DNA from: Psychrobacter coccoides
GTDB lineage: Bacteria; Pseudomonadota; Gammaproteobacteria; Pseudomonadales; Moraxellaceae
Length of the DNA: 64,000 bases
NCBI RefSeq assembly: GCF_017498085.1
Contig: NZ_JAGBKM010000001.1
Span: 114,971 to 178,970, forward strand
Reading direction: 5' to 3'
Position numbers and translations under genes: made by a program. How positions within the stretch are numbered: position 1 is the stretch's first letter; every line of letters starts with the position of its first letter. Shown one piece after another: positions 56,900-64,000 of the stretch. The notes beneath the pieces are model-generated. The model did not search any database. It saw only the letters and a program-made list of their open reading frames with translations, and had not been told where the DNA came from.

Positions 56900-57811
56900 G
56901 GATGTCTCCTAATCTTAGCCATCCTGCTTACCATAAAGCAGCCCCGACTTAATCATATTATCTACACAGCAGATAATACTAAGCGGGCCTCTTAAAAGAA
57001 TGACACTCATAAATTGCAAGAGGATGTCATTCTCCTGTCACAGCATAGACGTTATCTACATATCGGTCAGACACCTGACAGGCAGTTATAGATAACGATT
57101 AACCCCAACTATCAGCCTCTATCAAACACTAAATAAAGTGCAGATAGGGATAGTGGGTTTAATTATGAGATGGTGGCGTATAATCGTATTGACCACATCA
57201 CATAACCAAGCTGGACATCAGTAAGGTCATGAATAAGTTATTGAGACGATCGTTGTGACAGTAATAGCGGTTTGACCAGTGAATCGTTTGTCGTTATTCA
57301 CTAGCCATAAAAGCTATATTTATTGTATGCCTCTTAAGCGCTACCTGCAGAGCTTATCAGCTCTGCGTGGTCTACGATCAAGAGACTATCACTCAGCAAT
57401 ATCACCACAGTCAATCCTTTTGCTTTGTACGTTGTCAGTTCATCAGCAACAAACAAAGCTCTAGGGTCATACTGTCATATATTGCGATACCAAATTGCGG
57501 ATATAGATGTCAAAACCATACCATATCCGTTATTTGATACCATAACCGGAAGCTATAATAAATGGGACGTTTCATGACAGAACGCGGTTTTACAACTAAA
57601 CTATATATGGCTATCCGATAATATATTCAAGGAAAGTGACGATAAAAGTGGTTATAAAGTAAGCCAACTTAATAAAAACCCTTAAAAAATTAACAGAATA
57701 CTCATTGTCGTTTTAGTCTATGTTGCGGTTTTGAGGGCTGCGCAACAGCTGCCAGATAAAAGCAGGGGCGTATTATAGCACACTGACCTATCAGACCCTA
57801 GGCTGGTGTTT
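56900..57811. other. 0.9-kb intergenic region rich in inverted repeats
   Basis: No convincing protein gene; a 61-codon frame at 57279 lacks a good ribosome site. Inverted repeats seen: ATTATCT/AGATAAT (56957-56977), AGAATGACA/TGTCATTCT (56998-57033), GTTATCTA/TAGATAAC (57051-57096) enclosing GTCAG-ACAC-CTGAC (57066-57079), and GCAGAGC/GCTCTGC (57347-57366). On the minus strand an extended -10 TGCTATAAT lies at 57780-57772, pointing away from the Nif3 gene end, with a GTTGCG/CGCAAC hairpin at 57746-57722. It may hold operators and an unrecognised small RNA. Confidence 0.45.
57772..57780 (-). promoter_or_regulatory. candidate extended -10 promoter element
   Basis: TGCTATAAT on the minus strand, a perfect extended -10 box. 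It lies 32 bases past the Nif3 stop and points into the gene-free region. No good -35 is visible. It would start a transcript near 57764 with no annotated gene. Confidence 0.35.
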
Positions 57812-58651
57812 TTAGGCCGGGTTATCAATATCAACAAAGGTAACGGGTAGGTCAAAATGCTGGGCCACCAGTGAACCCAACGCCTGAATGCCACCACGTT
57901 CAGTAGCATGATGACCGCATGCAAAGTAATCAATACCAAGCTCACGCGCACTATGCGTGGTACGCTCTGATATTTCACCAGAAATATAAGCATCACAGCC
58001 CATCGCTGCAGCTTGCTCAATCATATCTTGTGCCCCGCCCGTACAGATGCCCACACGCTCAATCATTTTTGCAGCGGTGCCAGTTGTCTGCTCTGATTGA
58101 TGAGTAGAGTATTCACCATTACCTGAGATATGTAGGGGTACACGGCATAATGCTTTGGTTATGGTATGAATCAGGGTTTCTGCACTTTGCGGCGTACATA
58201 CAGCGATATTGCCAACAGGGTGGGGTTCATGAGGGTAGAGCGCGCCAGTAATCGTCATGTCTAGCATGTCAGCGAGGGTGGCGTTATTGCCGATGATAGG
58301 GTGAGCGTCAAGGGGAAGGTGATAGCCAATCATAGAGATGCCGTGTTGCATCAGCTTGCGGATACGGCGACCTTTCATGCCTGTGATAGGTGCAGGCTCA
58401 CCTTTCCAAAAATAACCATGATGTACCATGATGGCGTCGGCGTTGTCTGCAATAGCAGCATCGATTAGGGCTTCACAAGCCGTCACCCCTGTGATGATGC
58501 GTTTGATGGGTTTGCCACCATCGACTTGTAAGCCATTCGGCGCATAGTCTTTAAAGGCGCTTGCAGAGAGATACTCATCGCAAAACTGGGTCAAAGCTTG
58601 TGCAGTGATTTCTGTAGTAGTGGATTTTGTTACATGTGTTTTAGCAGTCAT
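57812..58651 (-). CDS. Nif3-like dinuclear metal centre protein (YbgI family)
   Basis: A 279-residue protein. NGLQVDG and ITGVTACEALIDAAI are near the N-terminus, then the metal-binding MVHHGYFWKG (about residue 75), GYHLPLDAH and a C-terminal CGHHATERGGIQAL (about 246). The family forms hexameric toroids with a two-metal site; the function is debated, with GTP cyclohydrolase I type 2-like or other hydrolase roles proposed. It diverges from the DegS-like protease gene, an arrangement like Pseudomonas algW and its neighbours. AGGA precedes the ATG. Confidence 0.9.
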   Translation of the reverse strand: MTAKTHVTKSTTTEITAQALTQFCDEYLSASAFKDYAPNGLQVDGGKPIKRIITGVTACEALIDAAIADNADAIMVHHGYFWKGEPAPITGMKGRRIRKLMQHGISMIGYHLPLDAHPIIGNNATLADMLDMTITGALYPHEPHPVGNIAVCTPQSAETLIHTITKALCRVPLHISGNGEYSTHQSEQTTGTAAKMIERVGICTGGAQDMIEQAAAMGCDAYISGEISERTTHSARELGIDYFACGHHATERGGIQALGSLVAQHFDLPVTFVDIDNPA

Positions 58652-58959
58652 TATGATGTCCTGTTTTAATGAAGTTCTGTCAAAGACGTTTTTATATAAT
58701 GAATATTACATGATAAGGGTCAATAGACCACGTTATGATCGTCATCTTAACATGATGTTGTAAATGAGAAGACAACCCCCATAACTGAAAAGGTACACGA
58801 TACGTTATTATTTTATGCTACTGCCAGTTATAATTTGCGTATGTGAGTCTGTGTTTTTGGATAGATCTTGCTTGGGATCTAACTGATCAACGACCAACCG
58901 TCTCACTGTACTTGTTTTATCACCGTCTGACCGTACCACACTTATAGGGGTTTTTTTAT
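58652..58959. other. divergent promoter region between Nif3 and degS-like genes
   Basis: A 308-base AT-rich gap. A TATAAT at 58829-58834 is a plausible -10 for the plus-strand protease gene. Nothing else recognisable. Confidence 0.4.
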
Positions 58960-60282
58960 ATGTCGTCATCTAAAAATGCCAACGACAAATCAACATTATG
59001 GAAATGGTTGCCATGGCTGTTATTGCTGGTCGTGACGGCTGGGTTTGTTTGGCTATTCATGAGTATGAAAACGCCGCCACAGGCGACATGGGAACCACCA
59101 AGGACCCCAGTGGAACAGCAGCTGCCAGAGCCAGTCGTGGATACGCCAGAGCCGGTCTCGTCTTATCATGATGCGGTTGCGCTTGCTTCGCAGTCGGTGG
59201 TCAATATTTATACCACCCAAAAGATGGCTGAGCATCCATATATGAATGACCCTGTATTACGCCGTTTTTTTGAGTTTCATGGTGGACCCTCGCAGGGCAA
59301 TGAGAACACTAATCTAGGCTCTGGGGTTATCGTATCAGAGGATGGTTATATCGTCACTAATGCTCATGTGATCGAAAAGGCTGATGAAATTACTGTGTCT
59401 TTTAATGATGGCCGTAAGAGTCGGGCCAGCATTGTCGGAACCGACCCTGACAGTGATTTGGCTGTGATTAAGGTCGATATGAACGGCCTTAAACCGCTTG
59501 GCTTTCGAGAAAATCCCATTCGAGTGGGTGATGTGGCGCTGGCCATTGGTAACCCGTTCGGTGTCGGTCAGACCGTTACTCAAGGAATCATTTCGGCGAC
59601 AGGCCGTACTGGGCTTGGGGTAAACAAGTTTGAAGACTTTATCCAAACAGACGCTGCCATCAATCCGGGTAACTCTGGCGGGGCGTTGGTCGATGCCCGT
59701 GGTGAGCTGGTCGGGATTAATACGGTGATATTCTCTCGCTCTGGTGGCTCGATGGGTATTGGCTTTGCGATTCCGACAGCCATCGTTGAGCAGGTGATGA
59801 ACGCCTTGATTGAAGATGGGCGGGTCAGCCGTGGTTGGTTGGGTATTGAGATTCAGTCACAGCTACGTGACCCAACCCAGCTTGAGACCTCAACCGGTGT
59901 GGAAGTGCTAAACGTCGTCAGACAAGGTCCTGCTGACAAGAGTGGCTTGCAAGCAGGTGACATCATCTTGGCAATTGATGGGGTCGAGATGACAGACGCC
60001 AATACACTGATCCAATATGTGGCACGTAAGTCGCCTAATACTGAGCTCAATACTCAGATACTGCGTGATGGTAAAAACGGGCAAGTCAAAGTGCGACTAG
60101 AGGAGCGTCCTACTCAAGAAGCTGTCGAACCGCCTACGCTGTTTCATGATGAAAGGCTAGGGGGCCAAGAAGATAACCCGCATTTGGATAACCCAGACGC
60201 CCCGATGATGTCAGAAGAGGAGCGTTATCGTCTGCGTGAGGAGCTGATGAAGTTGTTTGATGAGGATGGCTTACCTCAATAG
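58960..60282 (+). CDS. membrane-anchored HtrA-type serine protease (DegS/AlgW-like)
   Basis: A 440-residue protein with an N-terminal membrane anchor (about residues 17-35) instead of a cleaved signal. The trypsin-like domain has His in NAHVIEK (about 134), Asp in DPDSDLAVIK (about 165) and Ser in GNSGGAL (about 239). One PDZ domain follows (about 285-385), then an acidic tail. One PDZ plus an anchor fits DegS/AlgW, the site-1 protease cleaving anti-sigma factors of the RpoE type in envelope stress. DegQ-like two-PDZ proteases are excluded by domain count. AGGGG precedes the ATG, and a strong terminator follows. Confidence 0.9.
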   Translation: MSSSKNANDKSTLWKWLPWLLLLVVTAGFVWLFMSMKTPPQATWEPPRTPVEQQLPEPVVDTPEPVSSYHDAVALASQSVVNIYTTQKMAEHPYMNDPVLRRFFEFHGGPSQGNENTNLGSGVIVSEDGYIVTNAHVIEKADEITVSFNDGRKSRASIVGTDPDSDLAVIKVDMNGLKPLGFRENPIRVGDVALAIGNPFGVGQTVTQGIISATGRTGLGVNKFEDFIQTDAAINPGNSGGALVDARGELVGINTVIFSRSGGSMGIGFAIPTAIVEQVMNALIEDGRVSRGWLGIEIQSQLRDPTQLETSTGVEVLNVVRQGPADKSGLQAGDIILAIDGVEMTDANTLIQYVARKSPNTELNTQILRDGKNGQVKVRLEERPTQEAVEPPTLFHDERLGGQEDNPHLDNPDAPMMSEEERYRLREELMKLFDEDGLPQ

Positions 60283-60318
60283 ATACTGTATAGCTCAATA
60301 CTGATTGATACTGATACT

Positions 60319-60350
60319 AAAAGCCCGCTATCTTAAAGTAGCGGGCTTTT
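60319..60350. terminator. terminator between the protease gene and yfaE
   Basis: AAAAGCCCGCTA pairs with TAGCGGGCTTTT across eight bases, between convergent genes. Confidence 0.9.
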
Positions 60351-60391
60351 GGCGTTCTTATAGTAGGGTTGTGCAACAAAGCTAATGGGTT

Positions 60392-60658
60392 TTAAGTAAT
60401 AATCGGTTCGTGATTGATGTGAATCACCCCTTGTACACGGCAGCAGCATGGCAAGATCTCATCTTCTTCTATCATTGCCAGCGGCGGGAATGGATACTCA
60501 ACAGGATGGGAGTTTGTGATACAGCGCACACGGCAGCTGCCACAATACCCCTCACGGCATTGATACTCTATGTCATGGCCAGTGCGCAGTAGTCCGTCGA
60601 GCAGACTTTCATCGTCATGCAAGTAGAACTTTTTTTTACTGGTCTTAACCCAAGTCAT
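60392..60658 (-). CDS. yfaE: 2Fe-2S ferredoxin, YfaE-like
   Basis: An 88-residue plant-type ferredoxin with CREGYCGSC (Cys 34, 39 and 42) and a fourth ligand in LPCCC (about 71-73). YfaE reduces the diferric centre of NrdB to maintain its tyrosyl radical cofactor. Its place 54 bases after nrdB on the same strand strongly supports this. AAGGTGG precedes the ATG. Confidence 0.92.
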   Translation of the reverse strand: MTWVKTSKKKFYLHDDESLLDGLLRTGHDIEYQCREGYCGSCRVRCITNSHPVEYPFPPLAMIEEDEILPCCCRVQGVIHINHEPIIT

Positions 60659-60712
60659 GGTCCACCTTATAATGTTTGGATATGGTCAAAAGTTACGGGA
60701 TGATAGAACCCA

Positions 60713-61846
60713 TTATAATTCAAAGTCATCAAAATCACTCTCTGACAAGTCAGAATCAATCTGACCCACCAAGTACGAGCTGATCTCTGTCTCTTGTGGG
60801 GCGACTTGCACATTATCAGACGACAACCAAGTATTGATCCAAGGGATTGGGTTGGATTTTGAATTCGGAAACGCTGCGGGCAAGCCCACCGCTTCCATAC
60901 GCAAGTTGGTGATGTACTCAATATACTGGCAAAGAATGTCTTCATTTAGCCCAATCATTGAGCCGTCTTTAAATAAATATCCTGCCCAGGCTTTTTCTTG
61001 CTCAGCGGCACTGGTAAAGATTGCCAAGCTCTCTTCGTAGCACTCGTTAGCAATTTCGACCATTTCGGGGTCGTCTTTGCCATTGCGCATCAGATTCAGC
61101 ATGTGCTGAGTACCGGTACAGTGCAGCGCCTCATCACGAGCGATCAGCTTAATGATCTTAGCGTTACCTTCCATCAGCTTACGCTCGGCAAAGGCGAATG
61201 AGCAGGCAAATGACACATAAAAGCGAATCGCTTCTAGGACGTTGACCGCCATGATGCACAGATACAGTTGCTTTTTGAGGGTTTTTAGGTTTACGGTGAT
61301 TTCTTTACCATTGACGGTATGTGTACCTGGACCATAGAGGTTAAACAGCTGTGAGTTGTAATATAAGTCGTCATAATAATGAGCGATGTCGGAGGCACGC
61401 TCTAAGATATGTTCGTTTTGCATGATATCATCGAATATCACGCCCGGATCGTTGACGATGTTACGAATGATATGGGTGTAGCTGCGTGAGTGAATGGTCT
61501 CAGAAAATGTCCATGTCTCAATCCACGTCTCCAGCTCAGGGATAGACACTAGCGGTAATAGCACCACGTTTGGGCTACGACCTTGAATAGAGTCGAGCAG
61601 GGTCTGATACTTTAGGTTACTGATAAAAATATGCTGTTCGTGCGATGATAGGTTGCCGTAGTCGATACGGTCACGAGAGACATCGACTTCCTCAGGACGC
61701 CAAAAAAACGACAGTTGCTTTTCGATCAGCTGCTCAAAGATAGGGTGCTTTTGTTGGTCATAGCGGGCGACGTTGACGGGCTGACCGAAAAACATCGGTT
61801 CTGTCAAAGCGTTGTTTGGATTCTGAGAAAACACGGAATAAGTCAT
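60713..61846 (-). CDS. nrdB: ribonucleotide-diphosphate reductase subunit beta (class Ia)
   Basis: A 377-residue subunit carrying the diiron-tyrosyl radical. The sequence follows E. coli NrdB closely: [27 protein letters not shown] [69 protein letters not shown] and the C-terminal [12 protein letters not shown] tail that binds the large subunit. AAAGGTAG precedes the ATG. nrdA is not adjacent; a toxin-antitoxin cluster occupies the upstream position. Confidence 0.97.
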   Translation of the reverse strand: MTYSVFSQNPNNALTEPMFFGQPVNVARYDQQKHPIFEQLIEKQLSFFWRPEEVDVSRDRIDYGNLSSHEQHIFISNLKYQTLLDSIQGRSPNVVLLPLVSIPELETWIETWTFSETIHSRSYTHIIRNIVNDPGVIFDDIMQNEHILERASDIAHYYDDLYYNSQLFNLYGPGTHTVNGKEITVNLKTLKKQLYLCIMAVNVLEAIRFYVSFACSFAFAERKLMEGNAKIIKLIARDEALHCTGTQHMLNLMRNGKDDPEMVEIANECYEESLAIFTSAAEQEKAWAGYLFKDGSMIGLNEDILCQYIEYITNLRMEAVGLPAAFPNSKSNPIPWINTWLSSDNVQVAPQETEISSYLVGQIDSDLSESDFDDFEL

Positions 61847-61898
61847 TGTTCTACCTTTATAAGTGTTACGGTTATTGGTTGATATGGATTTGATTGTA

Positions 61899-62258
61899 TT
61901 ATAGGTTTTCTAGCGATATTTGTTCTGGTGCTTGTCCGTCGTTCATATAAGCTTTAAATATTTCGCTCAGCTCGGTATCGTCTAATGCAGCCAGCTCGTC
62001 GACAGCGCTTTTGCGTATTGTATCTAGCTCCACCTCTGATGCTATCGGGTTCTCTTTTTTGGCTGGTTTTCTGGCTTGTTTTTTTGCTGCTGGCTTCTTT
62101 GCTTCTGTTGCTTTGGGTTTTTCGTGATTTGTGAGTTGCTGACGCACAGCCTCGATGTCGACCTCTACTTGGACGATGTGCGAGCCGCCATCGTTTAGGT
62201 CGGAAAATACATTGGGAATAAACAAACCACCGTCTTTGATGATTGCGGTATATTGCAC
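61899..62258 (-). CDS. hypothetical protein with an antitoxin-like C-terminal tail
   Basis: A 119-residue protein. The GTG start at 62258 has GGAGG eight bases upstream. The N-terminus (residues 1-40, [15 protein letters not shown] then VQVEVD) looks like a beta-rich swapped-hairpin antitoxin domain (AbrB- or DUF104-like, inference). The middle (about 47-72) is Lys/Ala/Pro-rich, [15 protein letters not shown], and could bind DNA. The last 30 residues, ending [15 protein letters not shown], align without gaps to the end of the Phd/YefM protein encoded at 62576-62827 (ending MNDGQTPVKVTLDDL), with 14 of 30 identical by hand count. It begins 40 bases after the toxin gene and ends 52 bases before nrdB. 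Confidence 0.75.
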   Translation of the reverse strand: MQYTAIIKDGGLFIPNVFSDLNDGGSHIVQVEVDIEAVRQQLTNHEKPKATEAKKPAAKKQARKPAKKENPIASEVELDTIRKSAVDELAALDDTELSEIFKAYMNDGQAPEQISLENL

Positions 62259-62298
62259 GTTTATGACCTCCGTCGTTTTTATTCTGTCTGTGTTTCAA

Positions 62299-62586
62299 TC
62301 ATGGTTGGCGCACTGCAAGGCTGTCATATACTTTGCTGTTTTCTCTTTTGCCGACGGCCAGCACATAAACCACCACGACGTCATCTTTGACGCTATAGAC
62401 CAAACGATAGCCTACAGTACGTAATTTGATTTTATAGGTATCTGGATGCCCCGAGAGTTTTGACGCAGGCACACGTGGGTTTGATAATCGCTGCAGCAGC
62501 TTTTTTTTAAACTGCTGCTGAATGCTGGGCGCTAGCTTTTTCCACTCTTTTAATGCTAAAGGATGAAACTCAAGACTATAAGTCAT
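62299..62586 (-). CDS. RelE/ParE-family toxin
   Basis: A 95-residue basic protein with the RelE fold pattern: FHPLALKEWKKLAPSIQQQFKKKLLQRL, then KLSGHPDTYKIKLRTVGYRLVYSV and VVVVYVLAVGKRENSKVY. The RLVYSV and VGKRE segments are typical of RelE-type ribosome-dependent mRNA interferases. It starts 11 bases inside the end of the antitoxin gene, the usual coupled arrangement. AAGG lies about nine bases before the ATG. Confidence 0.88.
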   Translation of the reverse strand: MTYSLEFHPLALKEWKKLAPSIQQQFKKKLLQRLSNPRVPASKLSGHPDTYKIKLRTVGYRLVYSVKDDVVVVYVLAVGKRENSKVYDSLAVRQP

Positions 62587-62827
62587 CGAGCGTAACCTTT
62601 ACCGGTGTCTGCCCGTCATTCATGCGAGCATTAGCGGTTTGGCTAAGTGCCATATCGTCCATCGCCTCCATCATGCGCTCATACATATCGGTTGAAACTA
62701 AATAAGCCACAGGTTTATTGTGGTTTAAAATAGCTACAGACTCACCATCCGACTGCTTAATCAGTGCCGAAGGGTTGGTCTTAAGCTCTGAGATACTGGC
62801 TGTCTGTGTCGCAAATATCGGTTGCAT
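62576..62827 (-). CDS. Phd/YefM (RelB-type) antitoxin
   Basis: An 83-residue antitoxin. The N-terminal Phd/YefM domain has TASISELKTNPSALIKQSDGESVAILNHNKPVAYLVS. The C-terminal ~30 residues ending MNDGQTPVKVTLDDL are the toxin-binding tail. It precedes and overlaps the RelE-like gene. GGAG precedes the ATG. Autoregulation of the operon is expected from the family; no operator was confirmed in the ~110 bases upstream. Confidence 0.9.
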   Translation of the reverse strand: MQPIFATQTASISELKTNPSALIKQSDGESVAILNHNKPVAYLVSTDMYERMMEAMDDMALSQTANARMNDGQTPVKVTLDDL

Positions 62828-62936
62828 GATTCATTCTCCCGCTAAAATTATGCTCTAAATATAGGTCTAATTTTAGCATGAAAATTGGGTTTTAATTGTT
62901 AATCTATATATTTTGTAGAGTGTACTTTGCGCACCG

Positions 62937-63176
62937 TTAAACTTGTTCATTTAGATACAAGTTTATAATAGCTTTGTTATTTAAACCTTTATTACTATTT
63001 CCCAAATCTTTTCTCATAGCACGATAGATGTTATCAACATTTGATAGAGTATCGGTGCTGTCATTATTAGCATTATTACGAAATTTTGACCATGCAATAA
63101 TAACTTCAGGAGAGGCCCAAAGAGTTAACTTCTTAGAAAAGTCAATAAAATAGTCCTCTAACTCTTGTTGTGACAT
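62937..63176 (-). pseudogene. 5'-truncated remnant next to the IS element
   Basis: A 79-codon frame from the ATG at 63176 to 62937. The tail WSKFRNN...YRAMRKDLGNSNKGLNNKAIINLY resembles the C-terminal end of larger hypothetical membrane proteins (as remembered: AMRKDLGHKNKGL and similar). Only the end seems to be present, and the frame runs into the likely IS boundary near 63178. The simplest reading is that the IS630-type insertion cut off the 5' part. It could still be a short real gene, but no ribosome site is evident. Confidence 0.5.
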
Positions 63177-63239
63177 ATAGTTAGTTCTTTTTAAATAAGA
63201 TACAATCGTTTTAAAGCAAGCGAAATAGCAGAAGAACAA

Positions 63240-63593
63240 ATGACCTATTCAGCAGATTTTCGAGCACAAGTGATTAAAAGTGTCAAAAACAAAGACATGA
63301 GTATCCGTCAGGCTTGTACTTTCTATAATGTTAGCAAAACCGCATTACAGCGCTGGCTGAGAAACCCAAGTATCAAACAAACTCGAGATAAATCACCAAC
63401 TAAAATACCGAATGAAGCACTCTTAAAAGACGTTGAACAATATCCAGACGATTATCTGTACGAGCGAGCTAGGCGATTCAACTGTAGTAAGACCGGCATG
63501 CACACTGCTTTAAAACGTCTAGGTATCAGTCAAAAAAAAGACCTTAGAGCATCCAAAAGCCTGCCTGATAAAAAGAGTGGCTTATCAGAGTAA
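63240..63593 (+). CDS. IS630-family transposase, N-terminal frame (helix-turn-helix)
   Basis: A 117-codon frame with a helix-turn-helix DNA-binding domain (MSIRQACTFYNVSKTALQRWL) and a second one (YERARRFNCSKTGMHTALKRLGIS). At 63532-63539 lies an A8 tract followed by G. After it this frame soon stops, and the DDE domain continues in the +1 frame. The complete transposase would need a frame change there. Confidence 0.85.
   Translation: MTYSADFRAQVIKSVKNKDMSIRQACTFYNVSKTALQRWLRNPSIKQTRDKSPTKIPNEALLKDVEQYPDDYLYERARRFNCSKTGMHTALKRLGISQKKDLRASKSLPDKKSGLSE
63531..63540 (+). other. A8 slippery tract in the transposase gene
   Basis: C-A8-G spans the point where the two transposase frames meet. Seven A residues would join them in one frame. 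Programmed frameshifting, transcriptional slippage, a mutation or a sequence error at the homopolymer are all possible. Confidence 0.65.
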
Positions 63594-64000
63594 ACTTGAT
63601 CGCTTTACGCAGCAAGGCTATCCCATTATCTATATGGATGAAAGCGGCTTTGAGCACGAGACCATCCGCTCTCATGGCTATGCACCGATTGGTACACCCT
63701 GTATCGACAGCTACAACTGGCAAGCAAAAAAGAGAACTAACGTCATCGGTGCTCTTTATAACAAGATGCTGTTTGCGCTTGATTACTTTGAACAGAATAT
63801 CAATAGCAATATATTTTATGACTGGTGTAAGATCACACTTATTCCAAGTCTCAAGACTAAATGCGTGATCGTTATGGATAACGCTAGGTTTCATAAAAGC
63901 AGACGTATCCAAAAACTGCTCAACAGACATGGTCATCGCATTCTATGGCTGCCACCCTATAGCCCTGATCTTAACCCCATTGAGAAAAAATGGGCACAAG
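63538..64000 (+). CDS. IS630-family transposase, DDE catalytic frame (3' partial)
   Basis: Read from the A8 tract in the +1 frame relative to the first part, the sequence stays open to the window end. It contains the DDE_3 triad: Asp in YMDESGFE, Asp in IVMDNARFH, and Glu in LNPIEKKWAQ just before base 64000, preceded by the typical LWLPPYSPDLNP. It has no start codon of its own, so expression depends on frameshifting or slippage, or the element is inactive. Confidence 0.82.

Larger units (their letters stand above)
63178..64000 (+). mobile_element. IS630-family insertion sequence (3' end outside window)
   Basis: Contains the two-frame transposase below. The left end is placed near 63178, where TA dinucleotides (TATAG) could be the target; the terminal inverted repeat cannot be confirmed because the right end is missing. 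Confidence 0.75.

Noticed and set aside
57279..57464. 61-codon frame in the gene-free interval
   Set aside because: No ribosome site, Leu/Ser-rich random-looking composition, and it contains the GCAGAGC/GCTCTGC hairpin.
57718..58020. 100-codon minus-strand frame overlapping the Nif3 gene end
   Set aside because: Overlaps the conserved C-terminus of the Nif3 protein in another frame.
63544..63936. 130-codon minus-strand frame inside the IS element
   Set aside because: Antisense to the DDE transposase domain, whose triad is clear on the plus strand.
1..64000. tRNA, rRNA, CRISPR array, prophage or integron
   Set aside because: No recognisable tRNA T-arm pattern, rRNA segment, regularly spaced repeats, phage structural genes or integrase were found by reading; a tRNAscan or Infernal run would be needed to exclude small RNAs.

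Overview
The window looks like a chromosomal segment of a Moraxellaceae bacterium, most likely Psychrobacter. This is inferred from content, since there is no rRNA. The clues are an Acr1-type fatty acyl-CoA reductase as found in wax-ester-forming Acinetobacter and Psychrobacter, a high-molecular-weight FabG next to a MaoC dehydratase, several osmolyte transporters (two BCCT carriers and a glycine-betaine-type ABC system), and type II secretion gspL/gspM beside sixA and gpsA. Moderate G+C, dense packing of housekeeping genes and numerous clear intrinsic terminators all fit a core chromosome.

Bases 1-6400: the 3' part of a FabG-like reductase and a MaoC hydratase (acyl chain metabolism), a DUF442-type phosphatase-like protein, a serine hydrolase and ilvD. 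Bases 6500-14400: an unknown protein, a HIT protein, two tandem BCCT transporters, dusB and a DUF1622 membrane protein. Bases 14500-18400: acr1, then a Zn/Cd/Pb P-type ATPase divergent from its MerR-family regulator, with a legible operator between them. Bases 18400-21000: a small membrane protein, an L7/L12-like membrane-anchored protein, ppa and lipB. Bases 21300-25900: an aldehyde dehydrogenase followed by a fused binding-protein/permease and its ATPase. Bases 26000-34800: a thioredoxin-MsrA-MsrB lipoprotein, pncB, xseA-xseB, a lipoprotein, an alpha/beta hydrolase, zapE and a nitroreductase.

Bases 34800-43250: gpsA, sixA, gspL, gspM, a small membrane protein, pyrD, cvpA and purF. Two copies of a palindromic intergenic repeat flank pyrD-cvpA. 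Bases 43250-51450: azlC-azlD, a MATE exporter, secF, secD and yajC on the minus strand, then a CNNM/CBS membrane protein. Bases 51800-60300: a secreted small protein, a 1000-residue lytic transglycosylase with seven LysM repeats, an MltF-like transglycosylase, a 0.9-kb gap rich in inverted repeats, a Nif3-family protein and a DegS/AlgW-like protease.

Bases 60390-64000 are the most accessory-looking part. The class Ia ribonucleotide reductase small subunit nrdB and its ferredoxin yfaE lie downstream of a Phd/YefM-RelE toxin-antitoxin pair. Between them lies a third gene whose C-terminal tail closely resembles the antitoxin's. Next come a 5'-truncated remnant gene and an IS630-family element that runs off the window. 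The most interesting unexplained structure is this three-gene toxin-antitoxin-like cluster.

No tRNA, rRNA, CRISPR array or prophage was recognised. All family assignments come from reading motifs in the translated sequence; no database search was run.
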